From contig NZ_JBGCCT010000011.1 in NCBI RefSeq assembly GCF_041260665.1, forward strand, positions 1 through 64,000: DNA of 64,000 nucleotides, read 5' to 3'. This stretch comes from Catenulispora sp. GP43. Its GTDB lineage: Bacteria; Actinomycetota; Actinomycetes; Streptomycetales; Catenulisporaceae. The translations under genes and the position numbers were made by a program. Shown here one piece after another: positions 27,713 to 35,499 of this stretch. Position 1 is the first letter of the stretch. Every line of letters begins with the position of its first letter. The notes below the pieces were generated by a model. The model worked only from the letters and a program-made list of their open reading frames with translations. It was not told where the DNA came from and did no database searches.

Positions 27713-28639
27713 TTGTTCTCCGTGCGGAATTCTGTGTCCGGTATGCGTATTTCCCGGACGAAGGCCCTGGCCATCACCGGCGCCCTGGCCGTCACCGGCG
27801 CGTTCGTCGCCACCGGTGTGGCCGCCCACGCCTCGTCCGTCAAGTCCGACAAGGCCGCCGTGGCCGACGCCGCCGCGGTCTCCACGATGAAGTCCAACCA
27901 GGCCAAGAGCGCCGCAGACATCGTCGCGCAGCGCGCCGCCGCGGCCGACGCCGCCAACCGCAGCGCCCAGCGCGCAGCCCTGCCGGCCACCTCCCCGGCC
28001 GCCGACACCGCGGCCGCCCAGGCCGCCGCCCAGAAGGCGGCCACCGACAAGGCCGCCGCCGACGCCGCGGCGAAGGCCGCCGCCGACAAGGCCGCCGCTG
28101 ACGCCGCCGCCAAGGCTTCGGCTGAGAAGGCCGCCGCTGACAAGGCCGCTGCCGACAAGGCTGCCGCGGACAAGGCCGCCGCGGACCGTGCCGCCGCCGC
28201 GCAGGCCGCTCAGGCCGCTCAGGCGCAGGCCCAGGCCGCCGCCGCGGCGAAGGCCAAGGCTGCTGCCGCCGCCGCTGCCGCGACCCCGACCTACACGAAC
28301 AACCTGGACGGCTGGATCAAGCAGGCCGTCTCGATCCTGAACTCCACCGGCACCCCGACCTCCTACAACGCCGTCTACCAGGCCGCGATGCACGAGTCCG
28401 CGGGCAACCCGAGCGCCGTCAACGGCTGGGACTCCAACGCCGCCAAGGGCACCCCGTCCATCGGTCTGCTCCAGGTGATCCAGCCCACGTTCAACGCGTA
28501 CCACCTGGCCGGCCACAACAACATCTACAACCCGGTCGACAACATCATCGCCGGCGCCCGCTACGCCGCGGCGACCTACGGTTCGCTGGACAACGTCGTC
28601 GCCGCGCGGTGCGGTGGCTCCTGCTGGTTCGGCTACTAA
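27713..28639 (+). CDS. Secreted transglycosylase-SLT-domain protein with Ala/Lys coiled coil
   Basis: A 308-residue exported protein. A signal peptide (ALAITGALAVTGAFVATGVAAHA) is followed by about 130 residues of Ala/Lys/Asp repeats of the form ADKAAADAAAKAA, likely a coiled coil or wall-spanning rod. From about residue 195 comes a lysozyme-like SLT domain: YQAAMHESAGNPSAVN with catalytic Glu, GTPSIGLLQVIQPTF, and NIIAGARYAAATYGS. It should cleave peptidoglycan glycan strands. The TTG start has GGAAGG exactly 6 bases upstream, as in its downstream paralogue. The C-terminus ends GGSCWFGY. Confidence 0.88.
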   Translation: MFSVRNSVSGMRISRTKALAITGALAVTGAFVATGVAAHASSVKSDKAAVADAAAVSTMKSNQAKSAADIVAQRAAAADAANRSAQRAALPATSPAADTAAAQAAAQKAATDKAAADAAAKAAADKAAADAAAKASAEKAAADKAAADKAAADKAAADRAAAAQAAQAAQAQAQAAAAAKAKAAAAAAAATPTYTNNLDGWIKQAVSILNSTGTPTSYNAVYQAAMHESAGNPSAVNGWDSNAAKGTPSIGLLQVIQPTFNAYHLAGHNNIYNPVDNIIAGARYAAATYGSLDNVVAARCGGSCWFGY

Positions 28640-28667
28640 GCCGCCAGTAACAACTGAAAAAAACCTC

Positions 28668-28700
28668 CGAACGGCCACTGTCTCCGACAGTGGCCGTTCG
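28668..28700. terminator. Terminator between the two transglycosylase genes
   Basis: Perfect 15-bp stem, CGAACGGCCACTGTC (28668-28682) with its complement (28686-28700), around loop TCC, preceded by a run of A bases at about 28657-28663. It should end the first transglycosylase transcript. Confidence 0.85.
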
Positions 28701-28766
28701 CTTACTCAGTGCACTGTGATTTTTCCGACCCCGTTCCGGCTTGAGTTCGATCTCTGTTCCGGGAGA

Positions 28767-28984
28767 GGCTCGATTTTCGGAAGACCCCGCGCTCGGGCCC
28801 GCGGGACCAAGGTCCTTAGAGGACGTTGATCCACCAGGGGGTGGATGGGGCGGCGAAGATGCCGCCTATCCGTTCGCCCATGCGCCGCTCCATGAGGGAG
28901 CCGGTCATCACTTCCCACACGCCGCGGATCAATCCGGGCTGTGCGAAGACGGCCGTCGAAAAGGGGTGAGGCACTGCGGAAGGC
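28767..28984 (+). promoter_or_regulatory. 5' leader of the second transglycosylase-like gene, sharing blocks with the first
   Basis: It holds GGCTCGATTTTCG (28767-28779), matching GGCTCGACTTTCG (27607-27619) at 12 of 13 bases, and GGGGTGAGGCACTGCGGAAG plus GC (28963-28984), closely matching 27685-27707. The distance between blocks is about 120 bases longer than in the first leader; the extra DNA includes a possible small minus-strand gene. TTTTCG (28774-28779) can pair with CGAAAA near 28957-28962. Confidence 0.45.
28816..28908 (-). CDS. Possible 30-residue peptide antisense to the leader
   Basis: ATG at 28908 opens 30 codons ending at TAA (28816-28818). The product has charged residues MERRMGERIGG then FAAPSTPWWINVL. 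Almost every codon has G or C in position 3, which is the coding signature of this genome, and GGGAAG lies just before the start, although very close. The same frame stays open upstream through the antisense of the transglycosylase gene, so a longer start is not excluded. I recognise no family. Confidence 0.3.
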   Translation of the reverse strand: MTGSLMERRMGERIGGIFAAPSTPWWINVL

Positions 28985-28989
28985 AACTC

Positions 28990-29895
28990 TTGTCCAGCCA
29001 TAGGCGCACTGAGCACGACGAGCACAACCAGCAGCAAGACCCCACCTCGCAGGACCCGAAGTCCGGGATCGCGGGCGCCGCGTCCAACGCGGCGGGCAAG
29101 ACCCTCTCGTTCATGACCGCCAAGCTCCCCACCAAGACCTCCCGAATAGCCGCGGTGGCAGCGGCCGGAACCCTGGTCCTGGCAGGCACGGGCAGCGCGT
29201 ACGCGGTCCACGCGAACGACGTTTCCAACCACGACAAGCAGGTGGCCGCCGCACAGTTCGCGGCGGAGCAGAAGGCTGCCTCCGACAAGGCGCAGGCCGA
29301 TGCCGCCGCCACGGCTGCCGCCGAGAAGGCCGCGGAGCAGAAGGCTGAAGCGGACGCGGCTGCCAAGGCCGCAGCCGACAAGGCGGCTGCGGACAAGGCC
29401 GCAGCTGACAAGGCCGCTGCGGACAAGGCGGCGGCCGACAAGGCGGCCGCGGACAAGGCCGCGGCCGACCAGCGTGCCGCGGCGGCCGCCGCCGCGAACC
29501 GCGACCAGCAGCGCCAGCCGCTGCCGAGCGCGTCGTCGTCCCCCACGTCCACGCCGACGCCGACTGCCACTCCGACGCAGAAGCCGACGACACCCAGCGG
29601 CGGTTCCTACGGCTCGGCGTACGCGATCGCCCAGTCGATCGTGCCGTCCGGCCAGTTCGCGTGCTTCGCGAACATCATCGAGCGCGAGTCCGGCTGGAAC
29701 GTGCACGCGACCAACCCCTCGTCCGGCGCCTACGGGCTCGGACAGGCGCTGCCGGGCAGCAAGATGGCCTCGGCCGGGTCGGACTGGGAGAACAACCCGA
29801 CCACCCAGATCAAGTGGACGCTGTCGTACATGGACTCGCGGTACGGCTCGCCGTGCGGCGCCTGGTCCTTCTGGCAGTCCCACAACTGGTACTGA
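28990..29895 (+). CDS. Second secreted transglycosylase-like protein with Ala/Lys coiled coil
   Basis: About 301 residues if the TTG at 28990 is used; GGAAGG is exactly 6 bases upstream, as in the preceding gene. An ATG at 29113 (MTAKLPTKTSRIAAVAAAG) would start directly at the signal peptide and is the alternative. After the signal comes a long (A/E)DKAAADKAA repeat, then a Ser/Thr/Pro linker, then an SLT-like domain: FANIIERESGWNVHATNPSS with catalytic Glu, AYGLGQALPGSKM, and a C-terminal segment with SYMDSRYGSPCGAWSFW. Two cysteines (FACFANI and SPCGAW) probably form a disulfide. It is a paralogue of the gene just upstream and probably also a peptidoglycan hydrolase. Confidence 0.82.
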   Translation: MSSHRRTEHDEHNQQQDPTSQDPKSGIAGAASNAAGKTLSFMTAKLPTKTSRIAAVAAAGTLVLAGTGSAYAVHANDVSNHDKQVAAAQFAAEQKAASDKAQADAAATAAAEKAAEQKAEADAAAKAAADKAAADKAAADKAAADKAAADKAAADKAAADQRAAAAAAANRDQQRQPLPSASSSPTSTPTPTATPTQKPTTPSGGSYGSAYAIAQSIVPSGQFACFANIIERESGWNVHATNPSSGAYGLGQALPGSKMASAGSDWENNPTTQIKWTLSYMDSRYGSPCGAWSFWQSHNWY

Positions 29896-29915
29896 TACCA
29901 GCGATCCCCGATGGA

Positions 29916-29938
29916 ACCAGCGCTGTCGAAGCGCTGGT
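29916..29938 (+). terminator. Terminator after the second transglycosylase gene
   Basis: Perfect 9-bp stem ACCAGCGCT/AGCGCTGGT with loop GTCGA, 20 bp after the stop codon. Confidence 0.7.
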
Positions 29939-30051
29939 CCGGCATGCCCTGATTGGCTTTCGAAGCTGAGTTCCGGCGACGGAAGGTGAGTTCCGGCGGC
30001 GGTTTCCCCTGAGCGCCGCCTGACAACGGGCCCCGCCGTCATCGGCGCCGA

Positions 30052-30092
30052 CGCCCCGTCCGTTCGCGACTGCCTTGCGACCGGACGGGGCG
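30052..30092. terminator. Second hairpin upstream of the LtrA gene
   Basis: Perfect 11-bp stem CGCCCCGTCCG (30052-30062) with CGGACGGGGCG (30082-30092); the loop can pair TCGC with GCGA. It ends 21 bp before the ltrA start, so it may be a backup terminator or part of the ltrA leader. Confidence 0.6.
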
Positions 30093-30113
30093 CCGGTGTT
30101 CTTTAATGCGGTT

Positions 30114-31331
30114 ATGCCGTCCACTCCCACGGTCCTGATCCGGCCGATCCTGCTGCGCGACCCCCACGAGGAGGGCCGCACCTCCACCACGCTGGAGCTG
30201 TTCTTCGACCTGGTCTTCGTGGTCACGATCAGCGCGATCGCCCAGGAGTGGCACCACGCGGTGATCACCGGGCACCTGCTGCACGGCGTCATCTCCCTGG
30301 TCGAGATGGTGTTCGGGGTCTGGTGGGCGTGGATGGGTTTCACCTGGTTCGCGAATTTCTTCGACCCCGACGACGTGCCCTACCGCCTGATGGTGCTGGT
30401 GCAGCTGCTGGCCTCGCTCGGAATCGCCTCCGGCATCCCGTACGTGTTCCAGGACGACGACTTCCGCATCGTCGTGGGCTGCTACGTCGTGATCCGCCTG
30501 GTGATGGCCGCGCAGTGGCTGCGCGCCGGCCACGCCAACCCGGCCCTGCGCTCGTTCTGCAACCGCTGGGCCTACGGCATCCTGGCGGTCCAGGTCGGCT
30601 GGGTGCTGTTCGGCTTCGGCCTGCGCCACCTGACCCCGCTGCAGACCCTCCCGTTCTTCGCCGTCGGCGTGATCGTCGAACTGTCGGTCCCGGCCTGGGC
30701 CCAGCACGCCGAGGCGGCGCCCCTGCCGCACTCCGAACACGTCGAGGAACGCTACGGCCTGTTCACGATCATCATCCTCGGCGAGATTGTCCTGGTCGCC
30801 TCGACCGCCTTCAACACGGCCCTGACGGACCACAAGCACCTGGCGACCCTGATGATCGGCGCGATCAGCGCGGGAATCCTCGCGTTCTCCCTGTGGTGGC
30901 TGTATTTCGGCTTCCTGGGCGAGTACGACCTGACCCGCATCCGCACGGCCTTCATCTGGGGATACGGCCACTACTTCGTCTACGGCACCCTGACCGCGAT
31001 CGGCGGAACCCTCGCCGCGCTCCTGGAGCAGGTCGCCCAGGACGACGGAGTACTGGGCCGCACGGCCATGGCCCTGACGCTGACCGTCCCGGTGGCCGGA
31101 TTCCTGGCCGCCATCGCCCTGCTCCGCAAGGTCAGCGAATGGGCCACCTACTCGCGCTGGCTGATGGCGGCGGCAGCGGTGTTCGTCATCGGCACCGCCG
31201 CGGGCGCCGCGGGGGGCGCCATGTGGACGTTGTTGTCCGTATGCGTCGCGACCGCCGCCTTCCTGGCTTCGGAGATCGTCACGAAGTGGAAAGCGGCGGT
31301 CAGACGCCGGCAAAACCAGGGTGCTGCTTAA
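30114..31331 (+). CDS. Low-temperature-requirement A (LtrA) family membrane protein
   Basis: A 405-residue polytopic protein with about ten to twelve hydrophobic segments. The family opening [22 protein letters not shown] and the later motif [20 protein letters not shown] are characteristic of LtrA. The name comes from Listeria, where the gene was linked to cold growth; the biochemical role is unknown. The start at 30114 is preferred over 30075, since the latter lies in the hairpin. Its stop codon overlaps the stop of ahpD on the other strand within the palindrome CTTAAG. Confidence 0.88.
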   Translation: MPSTPTVLIRPILLRDPHEEGRTSTTLELFFDLVFVVTISAIAQEWHHAVITGHLLHGVISLVEMVFGVWWAWMGFTWFANFFDPDDVPYRLMVLVQLLASLGIASGIPYVFQDDDFRIVVGCYVVIRLVMAAQWLRAGHANPALRSFCNRWAYGILAVQVGWVLFGFGLRHLTPLQTLPFFAVGVIVELSVPAWAQHAEAAPLPHSEHVEERYGLFTIIILGEIVLVASTAFNTALTDHKHLATLMIGAISAGILAFSLWWLYFGFLGEYDLTRIRTAFIWGYGHYFVYGTLTAIGGTLAALLEQVAQDDGVLGRTAMALTLTVPVAGFLAAIALLRKVSEWATYSRWLMAAAAVFVIGTAAGAAGGAMWTLLSVCVATAAFLASEIVTKWKAAVRRRQNQGAA

Positions 31332-31858
31332 GCCAGCGAGTCTTCCGCCTCCAGCGTCACGGAGACACTGTTGACGATGGCAGCAATCTTAACCGCTTCC
31401 TGCACCGTCTCGCGGGAGGCACCGGCCTTCACAAGAACTTGCTCATGCGACTCCAAGCACCGCTGGCACCCGTTGATCGCCGAAACCGCCAGCGACCACA
31501 GCTCGAAGTCGAGCTTGTCCACCCCGTGGTTGGCCATGAAGTTCATCCGCAGGCCGGCCCGCAGATTCTGGTACTCGGGGTCGCCCAGCAGGTGCATACC
31601 CCGGTAGTACACGTTGTTCATGGCCATGACCGCCGCGGCACCCTTTGCCGCGACATACGCCACATCCGACAGATGCGTCTTGGCCTCGGCCGACAACTCC
31701 GCGATGACCTTCGCATTCCGCGAGGCGATGGCAGTCCCGAGAATCGCACCCCACAACTGCTGCTCAGTGAGCTTCGAGGTGTTGACCATCGAGCTGAGAT
31801 TCAGCTTGATGTCCTTGGCGTACTCGGGCAGCGCCTCCTTGAGGACCTCGTACCCCAT
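31328..31858 (-). CDS. ahpD: Alkyl hydroperoxide reductase AhpD
   Basis: A 176-residue protein of the carboxymuconolactone-decarboxylase fold. The thioredoxin-like active site is CQRCLESHE, with Cys131, Cys134 and His138; Glu119 is also in place. AhpD regenerates AhpC, using lipoamide systems in mycobacteria. Its ATG overlaps the ahpC stop by one base (TGATG), so the two are translationally coupled. Confidence 0.95.
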   Translation of the reverse strand: MGYEVLKEALPEYAKDIKLNLSSMVNTSKLTEQQLWGAILGTAIASRNAKVIAELSAEAKTHLSDVAYVAAKGAAAVMAMNNVYYRGMHLLGDPEYQNLRAGLRMNFMANHGVDKLDFELWSLAVSAINGCQRCLESHEQVLVKAGASRETVQEAVKIAAIVNSVSVTLEAEDSLA

Positions 31859-32424
31859 CAGGCGTTCAACAGCTCACGCACGACCAGCGTCTCATCGCCG
31901 GACTTCCAGTTGCACGGGCACAGCTCATCGGTCTGCAGCGCGTCCAGCACCCGCAGCACCTCGTCGACGTTCCGCCCGACCGACCCGGCGGTCACCATGA
32001 CGAACTGGATCTCGTTGTTCGGGTCCACGATGAAGGTGGCCCGGTCGGCGACGCCGTCCTTGTTCAGCACACCACAGGCGGCGGTCAGCTCCCGCTTGAC
32101 GTCCGCCATCATCGGGAACGGCAGTTCCCGCAGGTCCTTGTGGTCCAGCCGCCAAGCCCGGTGCACGAACTCGTTGTCGACGGAGACCCCGAGCACCTGC
32201 GTGTCCCGGTCCTGGAACTCCTCGTTGAGCTTGCCGAACGCCGCGATCTCCGTCGGACACACGAAGGTGAAGTCCTTGGGCCAGAAAAACACAATCTTCC
32301 ACTTGCCCGCATAGGACTCATCCGTGATCTGCACGAACGCGTCCTCCGGGTTCGCCTGGTCGATGTCGACGACCGAGGTCAGGTTGAACTTGGGGAACTG
32401 GTCGCCGATGGTCAGCGTGGCCAC
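31858..32424 (-). CDS. ahpC: Alkyl hydroperoxide reductase AhpC (2-Cys peroxiredoxin)
   Basis: A 188-residue peroxiredoxin reducing H2O2, organic peroxides and probably peroxynitrite. The peroxidatic Cys56 is in [10 protein letters not shown], and the C-terminal [13 protein letters not shown] carries the resolving cysteine(s) of the actinobacterial AhpC type. A candidate OxyR box lies 126 bp upstream. In Streptomyces oxyR is usually divergent from ahpCD; here the neighbouring region has no regulator. Confidence 0.96.
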   Translation of the reverse strand: MATLTIGDQFPKFNLTSVVDIDQANPEDAFVQITDESYAGKWKIVFFWPKDFTFVCPTEIAAFGKLNEEFQDRDTQVLGVSVDNEFVHRAWRLDHKDLRELPFPMMADVKRELTAACGVLNKDGVADRATFIVDPNNEIQFVMVTAGSVGRNVDEVLRVLDALQTDELCPCNWKSGDETLVVRELLNA

Positions 32425-32872
32425 GGTTGATCTCCTAGCGATGAGGGTTGCCTTGAACCGCGCTCAAGCGGGCCTCAGGGCCGGCGAACGCGACATGACC
32501 AGGCTGTCAGACCAGGATTGATCAGTGAAATAGGCGCGAGGGGCGAGTTGCGATAGGGAGATCCGATCAATCGCTCGGGCCGGCTCATGGCCTGACCCTC
32601 AGCGCTCGCGGCTTCCTTAGCAGTGTCGCTCGGAGTCCGGCACGTGACGAATCGGTTCACTGGCTGAGACGGAGTTCGCTCTGCCACGCATGTGACTCTC
32701 AGCTGGCAGGCGCGCGGCGCAAGCGCATCACTTCTGACGATCCGTGCCATTTCAGGCCAGCCTTATACGCTCCTCGAAATGATGAGACCGCCTCCGCCCG
32801 TTGACGGATCCGCCGACCTCCCCCCGAGCGCATGCTGATCGAGCATCAGCGCACTCAATCACGGAGGACACA
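32425..32872. promoter_or_regulatory. Divergent control region between ahpCD and the CWB2 gene
   Basis: These 448 bases hold no gene I can support; small minus-strand reading frames here lack family resemblance and ribosome sites. The region contains the OxyR-like box at 32550-32574, a GCTGAT/ATCAGC inverted repeat near 32833-32850, and GGAGG just before the CWB2 GTG start. Confidence 0.6.
32550..32574 (-). promoter_or_regulatory. Candidate OxyR box upstream of ahpC
   Basis: On the plus strand the 25 bases read GCGATA-N10-ATCAATCGC. The same 15 fixed bases at the same spacing occur at 46176-46200 just upstream of oxyR. The outer arms GCGAT and ATCGC are inverted repeats. Confidence 0.7.
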
Positions 32873-34378
32873 GTGAGTCGGATCAGGCTTTCAGTACTAG
32901 CGGTGGCATCCGCCTCCGCCGTAGTGGGCACCGGTATCGCGGCGGGTTCGGCCTCGGCCGCCACGCCGCCGGCGCCGGTGGCGCCCACGGCCACCGACTC
33001 CTTGTCCGCGCCCGGGGCGACGGTCGATGCCCAGGGCAACCTCAGTGCCGCCCCCGATGTGCGGGCGACCGTCGCCTACAACGTCGCGCCGGGGATCACG
33101 ACCGCCGGCGCCCCCGGCAGCCAGTTGAGCGCCGCGACGATCGACTGCGGGAACAAGCTCCAGGGCACGCTCAGTCTTCTTCCCTCGTCGCCTTCGGGGG
33201 CGGTCAGCGGGAGCGTCGTCTGCACCTACCCCAGCGTCGGCACCTACACCGTCAAGCTCACCGCGACGGACAATCAGACCCCCGGTGCGACGACGGTGGT
33301 CACGCACACCGTCACCGTCGCGTACCCGGCCAAGGTCGCCGTGGACCGCTATGACGGCGCCACCCGCTACGGGACCGGCGTCGCGCTGTCGCAGGCGGAG
33401 TTCCCGACGGCCGGGTCGGCCGGGGCCGTGGTCCTCGCCCGCGGCGACGTGTTCGCCGACGCGCTCGCGGGCATCCCGCTGGCCAAGTACAAGAACGCGC
33501 CCCTGCTCCTGACCCCTGGCGGCCCGACGGCCACCACGCTCGACAAGAACGTCGAGTCCGAGATCCTGCGGGTCCTACCCAAGGACAAGAGCCACACCGT
33601 GTTCATCCTGGGCGGCACCAGCGCCATCCCCCAGGCGGTCGCCGACCACATCAGCAGCCTGGGATACAACGTGGTCCGCCTGTCCGGGGACAGCCGCTAC
33701 GGCACCGCCCTGGCCATCGCCCAGGACCCGCGCGCCCTCAACAACCCGGCCACCATCGTCGTGGCGCGCGGCGACGACTTCGCCGACGCGCTCGCGGCCG
33801 GCCCCTACGCCTCGAACATCGCCGCCGACCACGGCGTCCCGGCCGCCATCGTGCTGTCGGACGGGCCCTCCACCACGGCGACGCTGGACCCGGCGACCAA
33901 GGCCTACGTCATCGACAAGCTGGCCTCCTACCAGCCGGCGAACCTCATACCCACCGTGACGGCCATCGGCGGCGGCGCCGACACAGCCGTGGACAATCTG
34001 CAAGGCGTCAACAAGGCCGGACTCAACGCGATCGAGGGCAACGACCGCTACGAGACCGCCGCCGACGTCGCCGCGCGCGGCTGGGGCAACGGCTCCATCA
34101 TCTGGTCCACCACCGACGGCCTGGCCTCCGGCTCGTCCTTCCCCGACGCCCTGACCGGCGGCGCCTTCATGGCGATGAAGAACGGACCGCTGCTACTCAC
34201 CAACCCGGCCACCACACTGTCCGGCTTCAGCGCGAGCGTCCTCCACAACCGCCCCCTGCTCGCCGAAATCTCGATCTTCGGCGGGACCTCGGTGCTCCAG
34301 CCCTCGCTCGTCACCGCGGTCGGCCAGGCGGTGCAGCCGAAGCCGGTCGTCTACACCGACCACCACCTGATGTACTGA
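32873..34378 (+). CDS. Secreted cell-wall-binding repeat 2 (CWB2) protein with Ig/PKD-like domain
   Basis: A 501-residue surface protein. A signal peptide (SRIRLSVLAVASASAVVGTG, ending near ASAAT) precedes an Ig/PKD-like region up to about residue 145. Three CWB2 modules follow, seen as VDRYDGATRYGTGVALSQ, VVRLSGDSRYGTALAIAQ and AIEGNDRYETAADVAARG, each followed by an ARGDxFADAL-type segment. CWB2 domains bind anionic wall polymers such as teichoic acids and anchor S-layer or secreted proteins. GTG at 32873 has GGAGG 6 bases upstream and is preferred over an upstream start that would put the signal sequence inside the protein. Confidence 0.9.
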   Translation: MSRIRLSVLAVASASAVVGTGIAAGSASAATPPAPVAPTATDSLSAPGATVDAQGNLSAAPDVRATVAYNVAPGITTAGAPGSQLSAATIDCGNKLQGTLSLLPSSPSGAVSGSVVCTYPSVGTYTVKLTATDNQTPGATTVVTHTVTVAYPAKVAVDRYDGATRYGTGVALSQAEFPTAGSAGAVVLARGDVFADALAGIPLAKYKNAPLLLTPGGPTATTLDKNVESEILRVLPKDKSHTVFILGGTSAIPQAVADHISSLGYNVVRLSGDSRYGTALAIAQDPRALNNPATIVVARGDDFADALAAGPYASNIAADHGVPAAIVLSDGPSTTATLDPATKAYVIDKLASYQPANLIPTVTAIGGGADTAVDNLQGVNKAGLNAIEGNDRYETAADVAARGWGNGSIIWSTTDGLASGSSFPDALTGGAFMAMKNGPLLLTNPATTLSGFSASVLHNRPLLAEISIFGGTSVLQPSLVTAVGQAVQPKPVVYTDHHLMY

Positions 34379-34399
34379 CCCACCCCGCGCTCGACCCGC

Positions 34400-34438
34400 C
34401 TGTGCCCTGCGACCCCGTGAGGGAATCGCAGGGTACAG
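34400..34438 (+). terminator. Terminator after the CWB2 gene
   Basis: 13-bp stem with one mismatch, CTGTGCCCTGCGA (34400-34412) and TCGCAGGGTACAG (34426-34438). It lies between convergent genes and may act in both directions. Confidence 0.7.
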
Positions 34439-34462
34439 ACATATATGCGCGCGACGCGGCGA

Positions 34463-34804
34463 TCAGCCCAACTGCGGCCCGTCGGAAAGCGCGCCGACTT
34501 CCTGCTCGGACAGCGGACGCGGCGTGGTCACTTTCAGGTTGAGGCGCTCGGCGGTGACGTTGCCGTTGATGCGGTACTTGACGTTGTCGGCGACGAGGTA
34601 GCTCTCGCCGTTCGCGTTGCCGATGTAGCCGTCCTGGATGGCGCCGCCGTCCTGCAGGTCGTCGATGTTGACCTCGGAGATGCCTTCCCAGTCGTTGAAG
34701 ATGTTCAGGTACGACGACTCGTTCAGGGCCCGCCGCTTCCCCTCGAGGATGACGTAGACCATGGGGTTGTCGGCCGCCTTGACGCGGGTGCCGTTGTCAG
34801 CCAT
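34463..34804 (-). CDS. Uncharacterised 113-residue protein
   Basis: The product has a hydrophilic N-terminus and a repeating pattern: NPMVYVILEGKRRALNESSY, then FNDWEGISEVNIDDL. A module with VY-I-GKRR-I and a downstream W-GI recurs in proteins of unknown function in actinobacteria and cyanobacteria. No signal peptide or membrane helix is seen. GGAAGGAA 8 bases before the ATG and strong third-position GC bias support that it is real. Function unknown. Confidence 0.75.
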   Translation of the reverse strand: MADNGTRVKAADNPMVYVILEGKRRALNESSYLNIFNDWEGISEVNIDDLQDGGAIQDGYIGNANGESYLVADNVKYRINGNVTAERLNLKVTTPRPLSEQEVGALSDGPQLG

Positions 34805-35023
34805 GTGCCGGTTCCTTCCGCATGGACGTGCTAACTCTGACTCCCCCCTTTTCGGATGCTATGCACGCATACCTCAACACTCGCGCAGGCGTAGGCCGAT
34901 GGGATGATCCGACGACGAGCGGGCGCACCAGCCAGATATCGCTCACCCATTCGGCGCACTTCAGGCTGCGGGGCGCCGCGGAGTCGCCGACCATGGGGCC
35001 GTCAGCGGTTGGCCGCCGTGTAT

Positions 35024-35421
35024 TCAAGCCGGCAGGCACAGCTGCTGGTGGAAGAGCTCCTGGCCGATGCCAGCAAGCCACTCATCGATCGCCCCCGGAG
35101 CGGCACGACACAGCGCGTCCATCGGCACGTAGAAGTCCAGCCAGTCAGAACCCTGACCATTGCCTCGCATGACCACCACCCCGCGCGCCACACGACTGTC
35201 AGCGCACGTTCGAGCTGATCGTCGCCACCGTCAGCCAATTCGATGGCCAGCTCACAGAACCCGCCGACCCGATTCCCCGAGTCAGTCAGGTCCGCCGCCC
35301 CGGCAAAGCCCGTCCACGCCGGAGGCCGCATGCGCCGGATGAAGCGCGCCTCGCTCGCCCCGAACCGCTGATAGTCACGCTGACACTCGATCAACGACCC
35401 CTTATTCGCCCACCACCACAC
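35024..35421 (-). pseudogene. Frameshifted remnant of a conserved actinobacterial gene
   Basis: Two pieces of one protein lie in different frames on the minus strand. The first, from about 35360 to 35180, encodes SEARFIRRMRPPAWTGFAGA and DLTDSGNRVGGFCELAIEL, ending LERALTVVWRA. The second, ending at TGA 35024-35026, encodes VVVMRGNGQGSDWLDFYVP, then MDALCRAAPGAIDEW and AGIGQELFHQQL. Streptomycete relatives of this family, as I recall them, join these pieces through a longer central part, so an internal deletion plus frameshift is likely. Function of the family is unknown. Confidence 0.7.
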
Positions 35422-35499
35422 CCCACCACATGATCCACCACTCCCCTGTCAAGGGACCCCTCCTGAGTAACGAAGCCCCCAAGCGGGGAAGGGCCCGTC

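Noticed and set aside
32475-32750. 91-codon minus-strand frame upstream of ahpC
   Set aside because: It overlaps the OxyR-like box, has no ribosome site, and the product looks like non-coding translation.
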